7,737 nt of DNA from Nitrospinaceae bacterium (GCA_016763735.1 JAESTE010000054.1:1-7737), one strand, 5' to 3'; shown: positions 1 to 6,763, counted from the stretch's first letter. Translations and numbers: made by a program. Notes: generated by a model not told the origin, from the letters alone.

Positions 1-4
1 GGAT

Positions 5-27
5 ACCCCGTCTGCTTGCGGCGGGGT
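5..27. repeat. GC-rich hairpin at left edge (dispersed repeat or upstream terminator)
   Basis: Perfect 6-bp arms ACCCCG (5-10) and CGGGGT (22-27) flank an 11-base loop. The following bases (CGTTCATTATC) are only weakly T-rich, so a classical intrinsic terminator is doubtful. The style resembles the dispersed palindromes in many environmental genomes (inference). It could end transcription of a gene left of the window. Confidence 0.45.
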
Positions 28-67
28 CGTTCATTATCTAGGCAACTAAAAACCTGGCTCGATTTCA

Positions 68-72
68 AAGGA
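68..72 (+). promoter_or_regulatory. Ribosome binding site of yajQ
   Basis: AAGGA lies 7 bases before the ATG at 80 and fixes the yajQ start. Confidence 0.6.
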
Positions 73-79
73 CTTAGCA

Positions 80-583
80 ATGGCATCAAATAATTCTTCG
101 TTTGACATCACCTCCGCAACGGATCTTGCGGAGATTCAAAACGCCTGCAATCAGACCATGTTGGAAATTCGCCAACGATTTGATTTCAAGGGTAGCAAAA
201 GCCATGTAGAAATCGACATGAAAACGGCGGAAATAAAAATCCTTGCGGATGATGCTCACAAACTAAACTCAGTGATCGATATACTCCAGGGAAAGTTAGT
301 GAAACGAAAGATATCCATCAAGGCTTTGGACTATGGCAATGTGGAAGCTGCGTCAGGGGACACGGTCAGGCAGAGTATAAAAATTCAGCAAGGAATCCCA
401 CAAGAAAAAGGCAAGGAGATCGTCAAGCATATTAAAACTCTGGGACTCAAAAAAATGCAGGCGCAGATTATGGACGATCAGGTAAGGGTTACGGGTAAAG
501 ATAAGGATGATTTGCAGTCCGTCATCGCAAGCCTCCAGCAAAAAGATTTTGGCATTGATATGACTTTCACAAATTATCGTTGA
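80..583 (+). CDS. yajQ: YajQ family cyclic-di-GMP-binding protein
   Basis: Cytoplasmic protein of the YajQ/DUF520 family, 167 residues against about 163 in E. coli. Family members bind cyclic di-GMP, and some act with transcription factors as second-messenger effectors. Visible signatures are the N-terminal SFDI strand (7-10), RFDFKG (33-38), the ILQGKLVKR stretch (68-76) and the second-domain block QAQIMDDQVRVTGKDKDDLQ (127-146). This matches the family's two-domain ferredoxin-like fold. The ATG is preceded by AAGGA (68-72) at 7 bases, so the start is secure; a poorly conserved Ser/Asn-rich tip precedes SFDI. It appears monocistronic. Its TGA abuts the stop of the convergent DJ-1-like gene with no spacer. 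No promoter is obvious in the 79 bases upstream. Family is certain; the signalling role here is inferred. Confidence 0.95.
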   Translation: MASNNSSFDITSATDLAEIQNACNQTMLEIRQRFDFKGSKSHVEIDMKTAEIKILADDAHKLNSVIDILQGKLVKRKISIKALDYGNVEAASGDTVRQSIKIQQGIPQEKGKEIVKHIKTLGLKKMQAQIMDDQVRVTGKDKDDLQSVIASLQQKDFGIDMTFTNYR

Positions 584-1123
584 TCAATCACGCAAAAGAT
601 CAAGGATCGCTTCCCCAAATATTTTTCCGGCCCCCGGATCGTTTGAAGTAATGATTCGATCAATAACAACAAGGTTTTTTTCTTCAGGAAAAGCACCTAC
701 ATCTGCCAATTCCTTCAGAAACGCCTCCTCGTTTAGCGCGGAAACTTCGCATCGAGAAACTAAACCAGCACGAGCCAACGCGACTACCGACAAACCAAAC
801 GCTCCCAAAATTTTCCCTGCTCGAAAATGGTCTGTGAGTATTTGCGGTAAAATTGAGTCTTCCCAAATAGAACTCTTGGCGCCCTTTCCACCGATAACAA
901 TGACCGCATCATACTTTTGTCTACCTTGTAAAAACCGATTCCAATCCACCAGCATTCCATCAGGTTGAAACAGGGATTTTTCCTCACTTTTGGCTTCTTT
1001 ACCCGATTTTGATAAAATTCGACATTCTCCTGCCTCTCCTTCGAGTACCTCTTTTAAATCAAACAATTGTTGTTCGCAAAACCGATTTTGCGGGATCACC
1101 AGCAAAAAAATAAATGTACTCAT
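584..1123 (-). CDS. DJ-1/PfpI superfamily protein lacking the usual nucleophilic Cys
   Basis: 179-residue soluble protein with the layout of the DJ-1/PfpI class I glutamine amidotransferase-like fold. It has an N-terminal hydrophobic strand (TFIFLLVIP, 3-11), a Glu at 17 in the place of the conserved active-site Glu, YDAVIVIGGKGA (71-82), GKILGAFGLSVVALARAGL (103-121) and a C-terminal block VVIDRIITSNDPGAGKIFGEAI (152-173). In most members the elbow after the fourth strand reads A-I-C-x-G with Cys as nucleophile. Here it reads A-F-G-L-S, placing Gly110 (GGT, 794-796) at the Cys position. Chaperone, glyoxalase or protease-like chemistry through that Cys is therefore unlikely; a binding or regulatory role is possible. 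The only cysteines (16, 34, 125) lie elsewhere. The ATG has AGGAG at 6 bases. It is transcribed divergently from csp and convergently to yajQ. The exact subfamily is not recognised. Confidence 0.8.
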   Translation of the reverse strand: MSTFIFLLVIPQNRFCEQQLFDLKEVLEGEAGECRILSKSGKEAKSEEKSLFQPDGMLVDWNRFLQGRQKYDAVIVIGGKGAKSSIWEDSILPQILTDHFRAGKILGAFGLSVVALARAGLVSRCEVSALNEEAFLKELADVGAFPEEKNLVVIDRIITSNDPGAGKIFGEAILDLLRD

Positions 1124-1129
1124 AAGTTA

Positions 1130-1134
1130 CTCCT
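1130..1134 (-). promoter_or_regulatory. Ribosome binding site of the DJ-1-like gene
   Basis: AGGAG on the minus strand, 6 bases before the ATG at 1123. It fixes the start. Confidence 0.6.
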
Positions 1135-1170
1135 ACACCTGCTTAACAAAATAAATTATCTCAAATTTTT

Positions 1171-1197
1171 CAATGCTATTTTTATGATACAGCATTG
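1171..1197. promoter_or_regulatory. Perfect inverted repeat in the divergent DJ-1-like/csp intergenic region
   Basis: Arms CAATGCT (1171-1177) and AGCATTG (1191-1197) are exact inverted copies separated by 13 AT-rich bases. Their centres are 20 bases apart, about two helical turns, as in many dimeric-repressor operators. It lies 47 bases upstream of the DJ-1-like ATG and 66 bases upstream of the csp -35 box, so it could control the leftward gene. T- and A-runs flank it, so an RNA hairpin is an alternative. No regulator can be named. Confidence 0.35.
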
Positions 1198-1262
1198 TTA
1201 GAAGAAAAAAAATAACTCAAAATATGCCATCTGAAAGACAAAAAACACATAGACAGAATTTC

Positions 1263-1292
1263 TTGACATGATTTTCAAACCTATGCTAAAAA
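1263..1292 (+). promoter_or_regulatory. Sigma70-type promoter of the cold-shock gene
   Basis: A perfect -35 box TTGACA (1263-1268) is followed after 18 bases by TAAAAA (1287-1292, four of six consensus bases), with an extended -10 TG at 1284-1285. Transcription would start near 1299, giving a leader of about 27 bases. The long cold-shock leader of E. coli cspA is therefore absent if this is the only promoter. Confidence 0.5.
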
Positions 1293-1325
1293 ACATTGGC
1301 TTACCATTTAAAAAAAGGGCACACC

Positions 1326-1526
1326 ATGGCTAATGGGAAAGTGAAATGGTTCAGCAATCCGAAAGGTTACGGTTTTATCCGAACAGATGATGAGGAAGAT
1401 ATTTTTGTGCATTTTTCCGCAATTCAAACCGAAGGATTTAAAACCTTAAGCCAGGGGCAGGAAGTAGATTTTGAAATCAGCGAAGGGCCCAAAGGTCCGC
1501 AAGCAGCTAACGTCACCGCTAAATAA
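1326..1526 (+). CDS. Cold-shock domain protein (CspA family)
   Basis: 66-residue single cold-shock-domain protein, the usual length for bacterial Csp. These bind single-stranded RNA or DNA, melt secondary structure and act as RNA chaperones in the cytoplasm. The RNP1 motif KGYGFI is at 13-18 and the RNP2 motif DIFVHF at 25-30. The opening GKVKWFS (4-10) and the closing GPQAANVTAK (57-66) are classical. A longer reading from a TTG at 1296 would add ten residues outside the domain. It is rejected because the ATG at 1326 has AGGG (1316-1319) at 6 bases and matches the family start. The gene has its own promoter and a terminator 26 bases downstream, so it is probably a monocistronic unit. Which csp paralogue it is, and whether it is cold-induced, cannot be told. 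Confidence 0.95.
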   Translation: MANGKVKWFSNPKGYGFIRTDDEEDIFVHFSAIQTEGFKTLSQGQEVDFEISEGPKGPQAANVTAK

Positions 1527-1552
1527 AACCCGCCAATACTTTTTATTGAATT

Positions 1553-1582
1553 CCGGCAGTCCCTCCTGCCGGTTTCTATTTT
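1553..1582 (+). terminator. Intrinsic terminator of the csp gene
   Basis: Perfect 7-bp GC-rich stem CCGGCAG (1553-1559) / CTGCCGG (1566-1572) with loop TCCCTC, followed by TTTCTATTTT (1573-1582). It ends 31 bases before the next ATG, so it should separate csp from the ABM-domain gene or act as a partial attenuator. Confidence 0.85.
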
Positions 1583-1613
1583 CGAGTCTCTATCTAAACA
1601 ATTGGAGTAATTC

Positions 1614-1928
1614 ATGCCTATTATAATGACTGCCCGTTATCAGGTACACCCACAAACGGTGGATCGGTGTAAACAAGCAATAAAAAATCTCGTGGAGTAT
1701 GTCAAAGAAAACGAAAAAGGAACTTTATACTATATCGCAAATCAGGAAATATTAAATCCCTATGCCTTCCTGCATATGATGATCTTCCAAGATGAGGTAG
1801 CATTGACTATGCACCGTTCATCCGAGGCTGCTGAAAGATTTGTCAGTGTTATTTATCCGGCGGCCATCGACCCCCTCGAATTTAAAGAATATAACGAGAT
1901 CGGGCATAACTTCAACTTTGGGAGCTAA
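1614..1928 (+). CDS. Putative antibiotic biosynthesis monooxygenase (ABM) domain protein
   Basis: 104-residue small soluble protein with the dimeric alpha-beta-barrel ABM layout. A first strand (IIMTARYQVHP, 3-13) is followed by a helix of charged spacing (VDRCKQAIKNLVEYVKENE), the strand GTLYYIANQEILNPYAFLHMMIFQDEVALTMHRSSE with the typical 'F.DE.A...H..S' segment, then a last helix and strand. Members include quinol monooxygenases such as YgiN and heme-degrading enzymes; many have no known substrate. No catalytic residue identifies a specific reaction here. The ATG has GGAG (1604-1607) at 6 bases. It follows csp in the same direction but beyond that gene's terminator, and no convincing promoter is seen between them. 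Its stop lies 6 bases from the stop of the convergent GYF_2-like gene. Family call fairly good, function unknown. Confidence 0.8.
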   Translation: MPIIMTARYQVHPQTVDRCKQAIKNLVEYVKENEKGTLYYIANQEILNPYAFLHMMIFQDEVALTMHRSSEAAERFVSVIYPAAIDPLEFKEYNEIGHNFNFGS

Positions 1929-1934
1929 TAGGTT

Positions 1935-2249
1935 TTAGCTGTTGATATCTTTTAAGAGCTCGGCCACTTCCTGCAAATTATTCTCAATGTTCGGTGGGCT
2001 TTCAGAAAATTCAGCGTTCCCGTTTTGGCTCGCGGTATTCTTTTCATTACCGTCCGCAGAGAAATATTTACTCAGCTGGTAATGCGAATCAACCCGCACC
2101 CAGCTTTTCCCATCACCAGAGATTTCATCGCTACCTAATAAGGCTCTCTTCCTTATAAAAGTCCGAAGTTTTTGGGTTGGGACACTGGGAATGGTTACCG
2201 ACCCTCGCCGAACCATTACCACTTTGATAGGGGTTGTTTTTTGAACCAT
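1935..2249 (-). CDS. Small GYF_2-like protein of unknown function, last gene of the operon
   Basis: 104 residues with no signal peptide or membrane helix. Residues 8-63 form the ordered part: a strand pair (IKVVMVRRGSVTIPSVP), a helix (TQKLRTFIRKRALL), then DEISGDGKSWVRVDSHYQLSKYF. The sequence 'select a threshold, D-x-h-S-x-D-G-x-x-W-h-x-h' resembles GYF_2-type modules found in bacterial signalling and zinc-ribbon proteins (family resemblance from memory, not verified). Residues 64-88 are polar and probably disordered; the last 16 form an amphipathic helix (IENNLQEVAELLKDI). The ATG lies 2 bases after the lspA stop with no close Shine-Dalgarno sequence, so translation is probably coupled to lspA. 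A link to lipoprotein processing or protein binding is inference from position alone. Confidence 0.65.
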   Translation of the reverse strand: MVQKTTPIKVVMVRRGSVTIPSVPTQKLRTFIRKRALLGSDEISGDGKSWVRVDSHYQLSKYFSADGNEKNTASQNGNAEFSESPPNIENNLQEVAELLKDINS

Positions 2250-2251
2250 AA

Positions 2252-2755
2252 CTATACTGTGTCGCCTGAAGGGTTAGACGGCTTATCTCCCACAAACATG
2301 TCTGCCGCCATGAACATTACGCCTATTGTAATACAGGAATCTGCAACATTGAAGGCGGGCCAATGCTGATTCTCTATAAAAAAATCGATGAAGTCGATGA
2401 CTTCTTTATGAAGAATCCGGTCAATCAGGTTTCCTATTGCACCACTAAAAATCAAAATCAAACCCGTGTGAACCAAACGTTTTTCTCTACCCGTTTGATG
2501 GAATATTGCCAAGATCGCAACTATAGCAATTACCGAAACAAATATCAGAAGATAAGGTTTCAACTCCGATTGCTGATCAGAAAATATTCCAAACGCTACT
2601 CCCGAGTTGCGAATGTGGGTTAAATTAAAGAAGCCTTCCACAACCTTGACAGAATAATTAATGGGTATATGCAACGTGACCATAAACTTGGTGTATTGAT
2701 CTATTACAATCAACGCGCTCGAAATTATGAATAAAAATAAATATTTATTTCTCAA
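2252..2755 (-). CDS. lspA: Lipoprotein signal peptidase (signal peptidase II)
   Basis: Inner-membrane aspartyl protease that cleaves the signal peptide from prolipoproteins after diacylglyceryl modification; the target of globomycin. It has 167 residues, the family's usual length, and four hydrophobic segments (about 5-20, 68-85, 97-111, 138-153). Conserved blocks are IDQYTK (18-23), NLTHIRNSGVAFG (44-56), GAIGNLIDR (105-113) and AFNVADS (134-140). Asp112 and Asp139 are the expected catalytic pair. Translation starts at a TTG (2753-2755): no in-frame ATG occurs before residue 25, which would remove the first helix, and GGAG (2765-2768) sits 9 bases upstream inside the end of ileS. It lies 4 bases after ileS, a pairing common in Gram-negative bacteria, and 2 bases before the GYF_2-like gene. 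The stop is TAG. Confidence 0.97.
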   Translation of the reverse strand: MRNKYLFLFIISSALIVIDQYTKFMVTLHIPINYSVKVVEGFFNLTHIRNSGVAFGIFSDQQSELKPYLLIFVSVIAIVAILAIFHQTGREKRLVHTGLILIFSGAIGNLIDRILHKEVIDFIDFFIENQHWPAFNVADSCITIGVMFMAADMFVGDKPSNPSGDTV

Positions 2756-2759
2756 ATTT

Positions 2760-5570
2760 TTATTCTCCGGCGTCTCGCAAATGCCCCTGACAACGTTGGC
2801 AGTTCAGGCTGTCATTCGCATTCGATTCCGCAACAAAATAATGCCAACATCTATCGCATTTCTGCCCTGGATGCCTTTCAGTAAATATTTTTACTCCGGG
2901 TAATGAATCACTGGCATAGATGTTTTCATCATCTCCCAAACTATCCACCAATTCTACTTTAGAAACAATAAATATAAACTTCAATTCTTCTGAGTATTGA
3001 CTGACAATTTTCTTGATAGAATCTGGAAGCTCCAGCTTAATAATAGAATCCAAAGAATGACCGATGACTTTATCTCTGCGGCTCGCTTCAGAAGCCTTAC
3101 TCACTTCGCCTTTAAGCTGAACCAGCAGTTCCCAGTTACGAGTCAACTCCTCACCAAATGCCACATCCTCATTATCAGGGAACGAAGACAGGTGAACGCT
3201 TTTCTCCTCGACACTTCCCTTGGGCAAATAGCGCCAGATTTCTTCTGCGGTGAAACTCAAGATCGGTGCTATCAATCGTACCATCCCCATCAAGAGGATA
3301 TAGAGAGTGGTCTGCCCTGCCCTCCTCCCCTGAGATTTTGCCGGGTAGGTGTACACACGATCTTTTAAAATATCGAGATAAAACGCACTGAGTTCTACAA
3401 CACAAAAATTTGTAAAAGAATGATAAAAAGTATGGAACTCATAATTTTCAAAAGCCGAAAGAATTTTTTCCCTTAGGACATTAAAGCGGCTGAGAATATA
3501 CCGATCAATTTCAGGCAGAGATTCCAGCGGCACTCTGTCCTTATTCGGATCAAAATCATATAGATTGCCAATAAGATAGCGGATCGTGTTACGAATTTTT
3601 CTGTAAGATTCTGTCAACCGTTTCAAAATTTCATTGGAAACGCGAATATCTTCGCGGTAATTTTCTGAAGCCACCCATAAGCGTAAAATCTCTGCGCCAT
3701 ATTGATCAATGATCTTTTGCGGCGCAATCACATTGCCGGCGGACTTCGACATTTTCTTGCCCTTACCATCAACCACATATCCATGAGTGAGCACAGCCTT
3801 ATAAGGCTCTTTGCCTCGTGTTCCGATCGACTCCAATAACGAACTATGAAACCATCCTCGATGCTGGTCGCTGCCTTCAAGGTATAAGTCCGCTGGCCAG
3901 CTTGGGTCCGCACTGTTTTCCAAAACAGCGGCATGGCTGACTCCAGAATCAAACCAGACATCTAAAATATCGTTTTCCTTTTTAAACTCTTCGTTGCCAC
4001 ATTTTTTGCACTTGGTTCCTTTTGCAATCAATTCTTCAACAGGTGTCTCAAACCAGAAATCTGCTCCACGTTTTTCCACACCTTCGGCCACACGCTCAAA
4101 CACCTCTTTGGCGTTCACAAACTCACCGCATTCGGTGCAAGTACATAGCGTAATAGGAACGCCCCAAGCCCTTTGCCTAGACACACACCAGTCCGGACGG
4201 TTTTCGATCATGCTGTAGATTCGTCCTTTACCCCAATCAGGAATCCACTTCGTCCGCTCTATTCCTGCCAACGCATTTTTACGCAGTCCCTCTTTTTCCA
4301 TTGAGATAAACCACTGGTTCGTCGCACGAAAAATTACCGGCTGATGACAACGCCAGCAATGCGGATAGGAATGCTTGATATCTTCATGATGAATCAGCGA
4401 TCCATCTTGTTTCATCTTTTCAATTATTTCAGGATTCGCCTTCCTGACAAACATACCTGCAAAATGTTCTACTTCAGAAATGAAAACACCACCATCATCT
4501 ACCGGGTTATAGGGTTCCAAACCATATTTCAAACCAACAATATAATCATCCTGACCATGGCCCGGAGCGGTATGAACACAGCCTGTGCCCTGCTCCAACG
4601 TAACGTGCTCTCCCAGAATAACCTTTGATTCGCGATCAATGAACGGATGCTGGCATACTGCGTTTTCCCAGTCCTTACCTTTGCAGCCGCCGAGAATTTT
4701 ATAATCCTTAATATCCCATTCCAATATCAGTGACGACAACCGATCTTCTGCAACCACCAAAACCTCATCGCCAATGGCGACTCCCACATAATGAAATTCC
4801 GGATGCAGACTAATGGCAAGGTTTGCCGGTAACGTCCACGGGGTCGTTGTCCAAATCACCATATACGCGTTAGCACCAATGAGCATATTCGTCCTACACA
4901 CGGCCCCCAGACTATCCGGCATACCGGATTTAATGGCAAACTTGACATAGATGGAGGGCGAAGTATGGCCGGCGTGCTCCACTTCCGCCTCTGCTAACGC
5001 CGTACGGCAAGAAGTGCACCAGTGAACCGGCTTCAAACCTTTATAGACCATGCCTTTTTCGACAAACTTACCGAACTCGCGAACGATGGTTGCTTCATAG
5101 GAATAGTCCATAGTCAGATACGGGTTGTCCCAGTCCGCAAAGATGCCTAACCTTATAAATTCTTCGCGCTGAATATCGACGAACTCCTGAGCATAGGTAC
5201 GACATTGTTTCCTGATCTCGCTTTTTTCGAGACTCATCTTCTTTTCTTTGAGCTTCTTACCAACCTGATGCTCAATCGGCAATCCATGACAATCCCACCC
5301 CGGGATGAATGTAGCATCGTAGCCCTTCATGCTCATGATCTTCACAATAAAATCTTTGAGGATTTTATTAAGCGCATGCCCCATATGAATATGACCATTC
5401 GCATAGGGGGGGCCATCGTGGAAAATAAATTTTTCTTTTCCCTTCGATGATCGTTCTTCGTATATCTTTTCTTTAGCCCACCATTCAAGCGTTTCAGGCT
5501 CCCGCTTGGTGAGGCTGGCTTTCATTGGGAAGTCTGTTTGCGGTAAATTGAGTGTGTCTTTAGTTTCCAT
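2760..5570 (-). CDS. ileS: Isoleucyl-tRNA synthetase (type 1)
   Basis: Charges tRNA-Ile with isoleucine in the cytoplasm and edits misactivated valine. It has 936 residues against 938 in E. coli. The order is complete: class I signature HMGH (62-65) after PPYANG; the editing domain with TTTPWTLPAN (241-250) and GTGCVHTAPGHGQDDY (328-343), where Asp342 is the expected editing residue; SDQHRGWF (567-574); KMSKS (606-610); the anticodon-binding helices (about 680-840); and a C-terminal zinc ribbon, Cys905, 908, 924 and 927. Extra CxxC pairs at 185-188, 405-408 and 521-524 are ordinary for the family. The HxGH order and C-terminal zinc ribbon fit the type 1 enzyme, usually mupirocin-sensitive. 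The ATG follows the reconstructed trpS stop by 6 bases in the same frame and has only a weak AGAG upstream. The reading frame is intact throughout. Confidence 0.99.
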   Translation of the reverse strand: METKDTLNLPQTDFPMKASLTKREPETLEWWAKEKIYEERSSKGKEKFIFHDGPPYANGHIHMGHALNKILKDFIVKIMSMKGYDATFIPGWDCHGLPIEHQVGKKLKEKKMSLEKSEIRKQCRTYAQEFVDIQREEFIRLGIFADWDNPYLTMDYSYEATIVREFGKFVEKGMVYKGLKPVHWCTSCRTALAEAEVEHAGHTSPSIYVKFAIKSGMPDSLGAVCRTNMLIGANAYMVIWTTTPWTLPANLAISLHPEFHYVGVAIGDEVLVVAEDRLSSLILEWDIKDYKILGGCKGKDWENAVCQHPFIDRESKVILGEHVTLEQGTGCVHTAPGHGQDDYIVGLKYGLEPYNPVDDGGVFISEVEHFAGMFVRKANPEIIEKMKQDGSLIHHEDIKHSYPHCWRCHQPVIFRATNQWFISMEKEGLRKNALAGIERTKWIPDWGKGRIYSMIENRPDWCVSRQRAWGVPITLCTCTECGEFVNAKEVFERVAEGVEKRGADFWFETPVEELIAKGTKCKKCGNEEFKKENDILDVWFDSGVSHAAVLENSADPSWPADLYLEGSDQHRGWFHSSLLESIGTRGKEPYKAVLTHGYVVDGKGKKMSKSAGNVIAPQKIIDQYGAEILRLWVASENYREDIRVSNEILKRLTESYRKIRNTIRYLIGNLYDFDPNKDRVPLESLPEIDRYILSRFNVLREKILSAFENYEFHTFYHSFTNFCVVELSAFYLDILKDRVYTYPAKSQGRRAGQTTLYILLMGMVRLIAPILSFTAEEIWRYLPKGSVEEKSVHLSSFPDNEDVAFGEELTRNWELLVQLKGEVSKASEASRRDKVIGHSLDSIIKLELPDSIKKIVSQYSEELKFIFIVSKVELVDSLGDDENIYASDSLPGVKIFTERHPGQKCDRCWHYFVAESNANDSLNCQRCQGHLRDAGE
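2765..2768 (-). promoter_or_regulatory. Shine-Dalgarno site that decides the TTG start of lspA
   Basis: GGAG on the minus strand, within the last codons of ileS and 9 bases before the TTG at 2755. It supports the non-ATG start. Confidence 0.6.
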
Positions 5571-5576
5571 GATTCT

Positions 5577-5789
5577 CTATTTAAATTTCATCGCTTGTTT
5601 CGCCCTGTCGAGAGTAGAAGTGGCAACCAACTGCGCCTTCTTTGTCCCTTCGGCAATTATCTCTTCTACATCTTTTGGCTTTTTAACAATCTCATTGCGC
5701 TTTTCCATCATCGGGCGCATGCCTTCCAGCATGGTTTCAGTGAGCATGTTTTTACAATCGCCACAGCCAATTTTTGCAGATCGGCAGCC
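5577..5789 (-). pseudogene. trpS: C-terminal part of trpS, displaced into the -1 frame
   Basis: From the codon at 5787-5789 this frame reads GCRSAKIGCGDCKN, exactly the conserved TrpRS segment after the KMSKS domain. It then forms the terminal helical region DVEEIIAEGTKKAQLVA and ends AMKFK before a TAG at 5577-5579. It gives 70 residues and, joined to Glu259 of the upstream frame, makes a 329-residue protein. Glu and Gly join without loss if one G is added to the GG at 5788-5789. The segment shows no other damage, so the shift is recent or artefactual. Its TAG is 6 bases before the ileS ATG and in the ileS frame. Confidence 0.88.
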
Positions 5790-6559
5790 TCCGCCACCTC
5801 ATCCTGCATCGATTGCGATGAGTAAATTTTATGAAAAGGATACAGGTTGCACACATCCGGGTCACCCGGATCATCCCTACGCGCCCTGGCCGGGTCGGTC
5901 AACATCTGCTTCACTTTTTTGGAAACCTCTTTTTCCGTATCCGAAAGAAAGATAGCGTTGTCGTACGATTTGCTCATCTTCCTGCCATCGAGGCCATTCA
6001 GTTTGGGGATGTCAGAAATTTTCGCATCTGGCTCGATGGACACTTTCTTCTTATAGAGATTATGAAAACGTCGCACAATTTCCCGCGATAATTCTAAATG
6101 CGGTGCTTGATCTATTCCGACTGGAACAAAGTCTGCCCGATACAAAACAATATCTGCTGTCTGTAATACCGGATAGCCGAGAAATCCATACGTGCTCATA
6201 TCGACTTTTTTCACCTCGTCCTGCTTTTCTTTATAAGTCGGGTTTCGCTCCAGCCAGGGAACAGGAATCATCATCGAAAGCATAAGGTGAAGCTCTGCAT
6301 GTTCAGGAATTTTCGATTGCAAAAATAAGGTGGTTTTTTCCGGGTCCAACCCGGCACTCAACCAGTCCACCGTCATTTCATACGAAAATTTCTTGATAAG
6401 GCTGGGGTCTTCATAAAGAGAAGACAGAGCATGCCAGTCGGCGATAAAGAAGAAACACTCAAAATCGTCTTGCAGGTCTACCCAGTTTTTGAGAGCACCA
6501 AAATAGTTTCCAAGATGCAGTTTTCCCGAAGGCTGCATTCCGCTCAATATTCGTTTCAT
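5708..6559 (-). CDS. trpS: Tryptophanyl-tRNA synthetase, frameshifted near the C-terminus
   Basis: Class I synthetase that charges tRNA-Trp. Counting from a TTG at 6565, the uninterrupted frame shows SGMQPSGKLHLGN (8-20) with the HLGN form of the HIGH signature, the Trp-pocket segment YPVLQTADIVLY (131-142), KMSKS (196-200) and GDPDVCNLYPFHKIY (234-248). After Glu259 the frame turns into an unrelated 26-residue tail and stops at 5708-5710. The expected C-terminus continues in the -1 frame (5577-5789); one extra G near 5788-5789 would give 329 residues, the family norm. I prefer the ATG at 6559, two codons after the TTG, because it matches family starts; neither has a strong Shine-Dalgarno sequence, so coupling to the M50 gene 21 bases upstream is likely. 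The catalytic core is intact. Whether the lesion is real or a sequencing error cannot be settled here. Confidence 0.93.
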   Translation of the reverse strand: MKRILSGMQPSGKLHLGNYFGALKNWVDLQDDFECFFFIADWHALSSLYEDPSLIKKFSYEMTVDWLSAGLDPEKTTLFLQSKIPEHAELHLMLSMMIPVPWLERNPTYKEKQDEVKKVDMSTYGFLGYPVLQTADIVLYRADFVPVGIDQAPHLELSREIVRRFHNLYKKKVSIEPDAKISDIPKLNGLDGRKMSKSYDNAIFLSDTEKEVSKKVKQMLTDPARARRDDPGDPDVCNLYPFHKIYSSQSMQDEVAEAADLQKLAVAIVKTCSLKPCWKACAR

Positions 6560-6580
6560 CGGCAATTTTTCATATACTCA

Positions 6581-6763
6581 TCAGGAGGCAAAACTCGCCC
6601 GCAATACTTGAATGATCATTGGGAATGTTTCCTGACTCAGGAAAGACACCGAATAGTTAATGGGGTACATCAAAATGGTTCCGATAATTCGCGTGCCTGC
6701 AAACTGATCCAGCAAGAAGGCTCCTAAAATCAGGAACGCCCCGAACTTGTCCAAATTTGTCAA
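6581..6763 (-). pseudogene. C-terminal part of the M50 protease after an in-frame TAG
   Basis: The sequence directly after the TAG at 6764-6766 stays open in the same frame for 60 codons to a TGA. It opens LTNLDKFGAFLILGAFLLDQF and continues with a second hydrophobic stretch (TRIIGTILMYPI), as expected for the last membrane segment of small M50 proteases. With the upstream part it totals 218 residues, the normal family length. A TTG immediately follows the TAG, and GGA lies 3 bases before the TAG, so reinitiation as a separate peptide is conceivable but unsupported. Confidence 0.75.

Noticed and set aside
684..987. Minus-strand and plus-strand open frames overlapping the DJ-1-like gene
   Set aside because: Shadow frames of a well-supported gene, with no ribosome sites and no recognisable domains.
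1296..1325. Ten-residue N-terminal extension of the cold-shock protein from a TTG
   Set aside because: It lies where the leader and ribosome site should be, is not part of the domain, and the ATG at 1326 has proper AGGG spacing.
1923..1940. Palindrome AGCTAA / TTAGCT covering both convergent stop codons as a bidirectional terminator
   Set aside because: Low-GC 6-bp stem with no adjoining T-run on either strand; probably chance from the two TAA stops.
2252..2254. Reassignment of TAG to a sense codon, suggested by the M50 interruption
   Set aside because: lspA ends in TAG at the normal family length and read-through would add only a few residues; restored trpS also ends in TAG.
5774..5780. 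A-run in trpS (CAA AAA TTG) as a programmed -1 frameshift site
   Set aside because: It does not fit X-XXY-YYZ in the zero frame, and slipping here would lose the conserved GCRSA segment, unlike a one-G restoration at 5788-5789.
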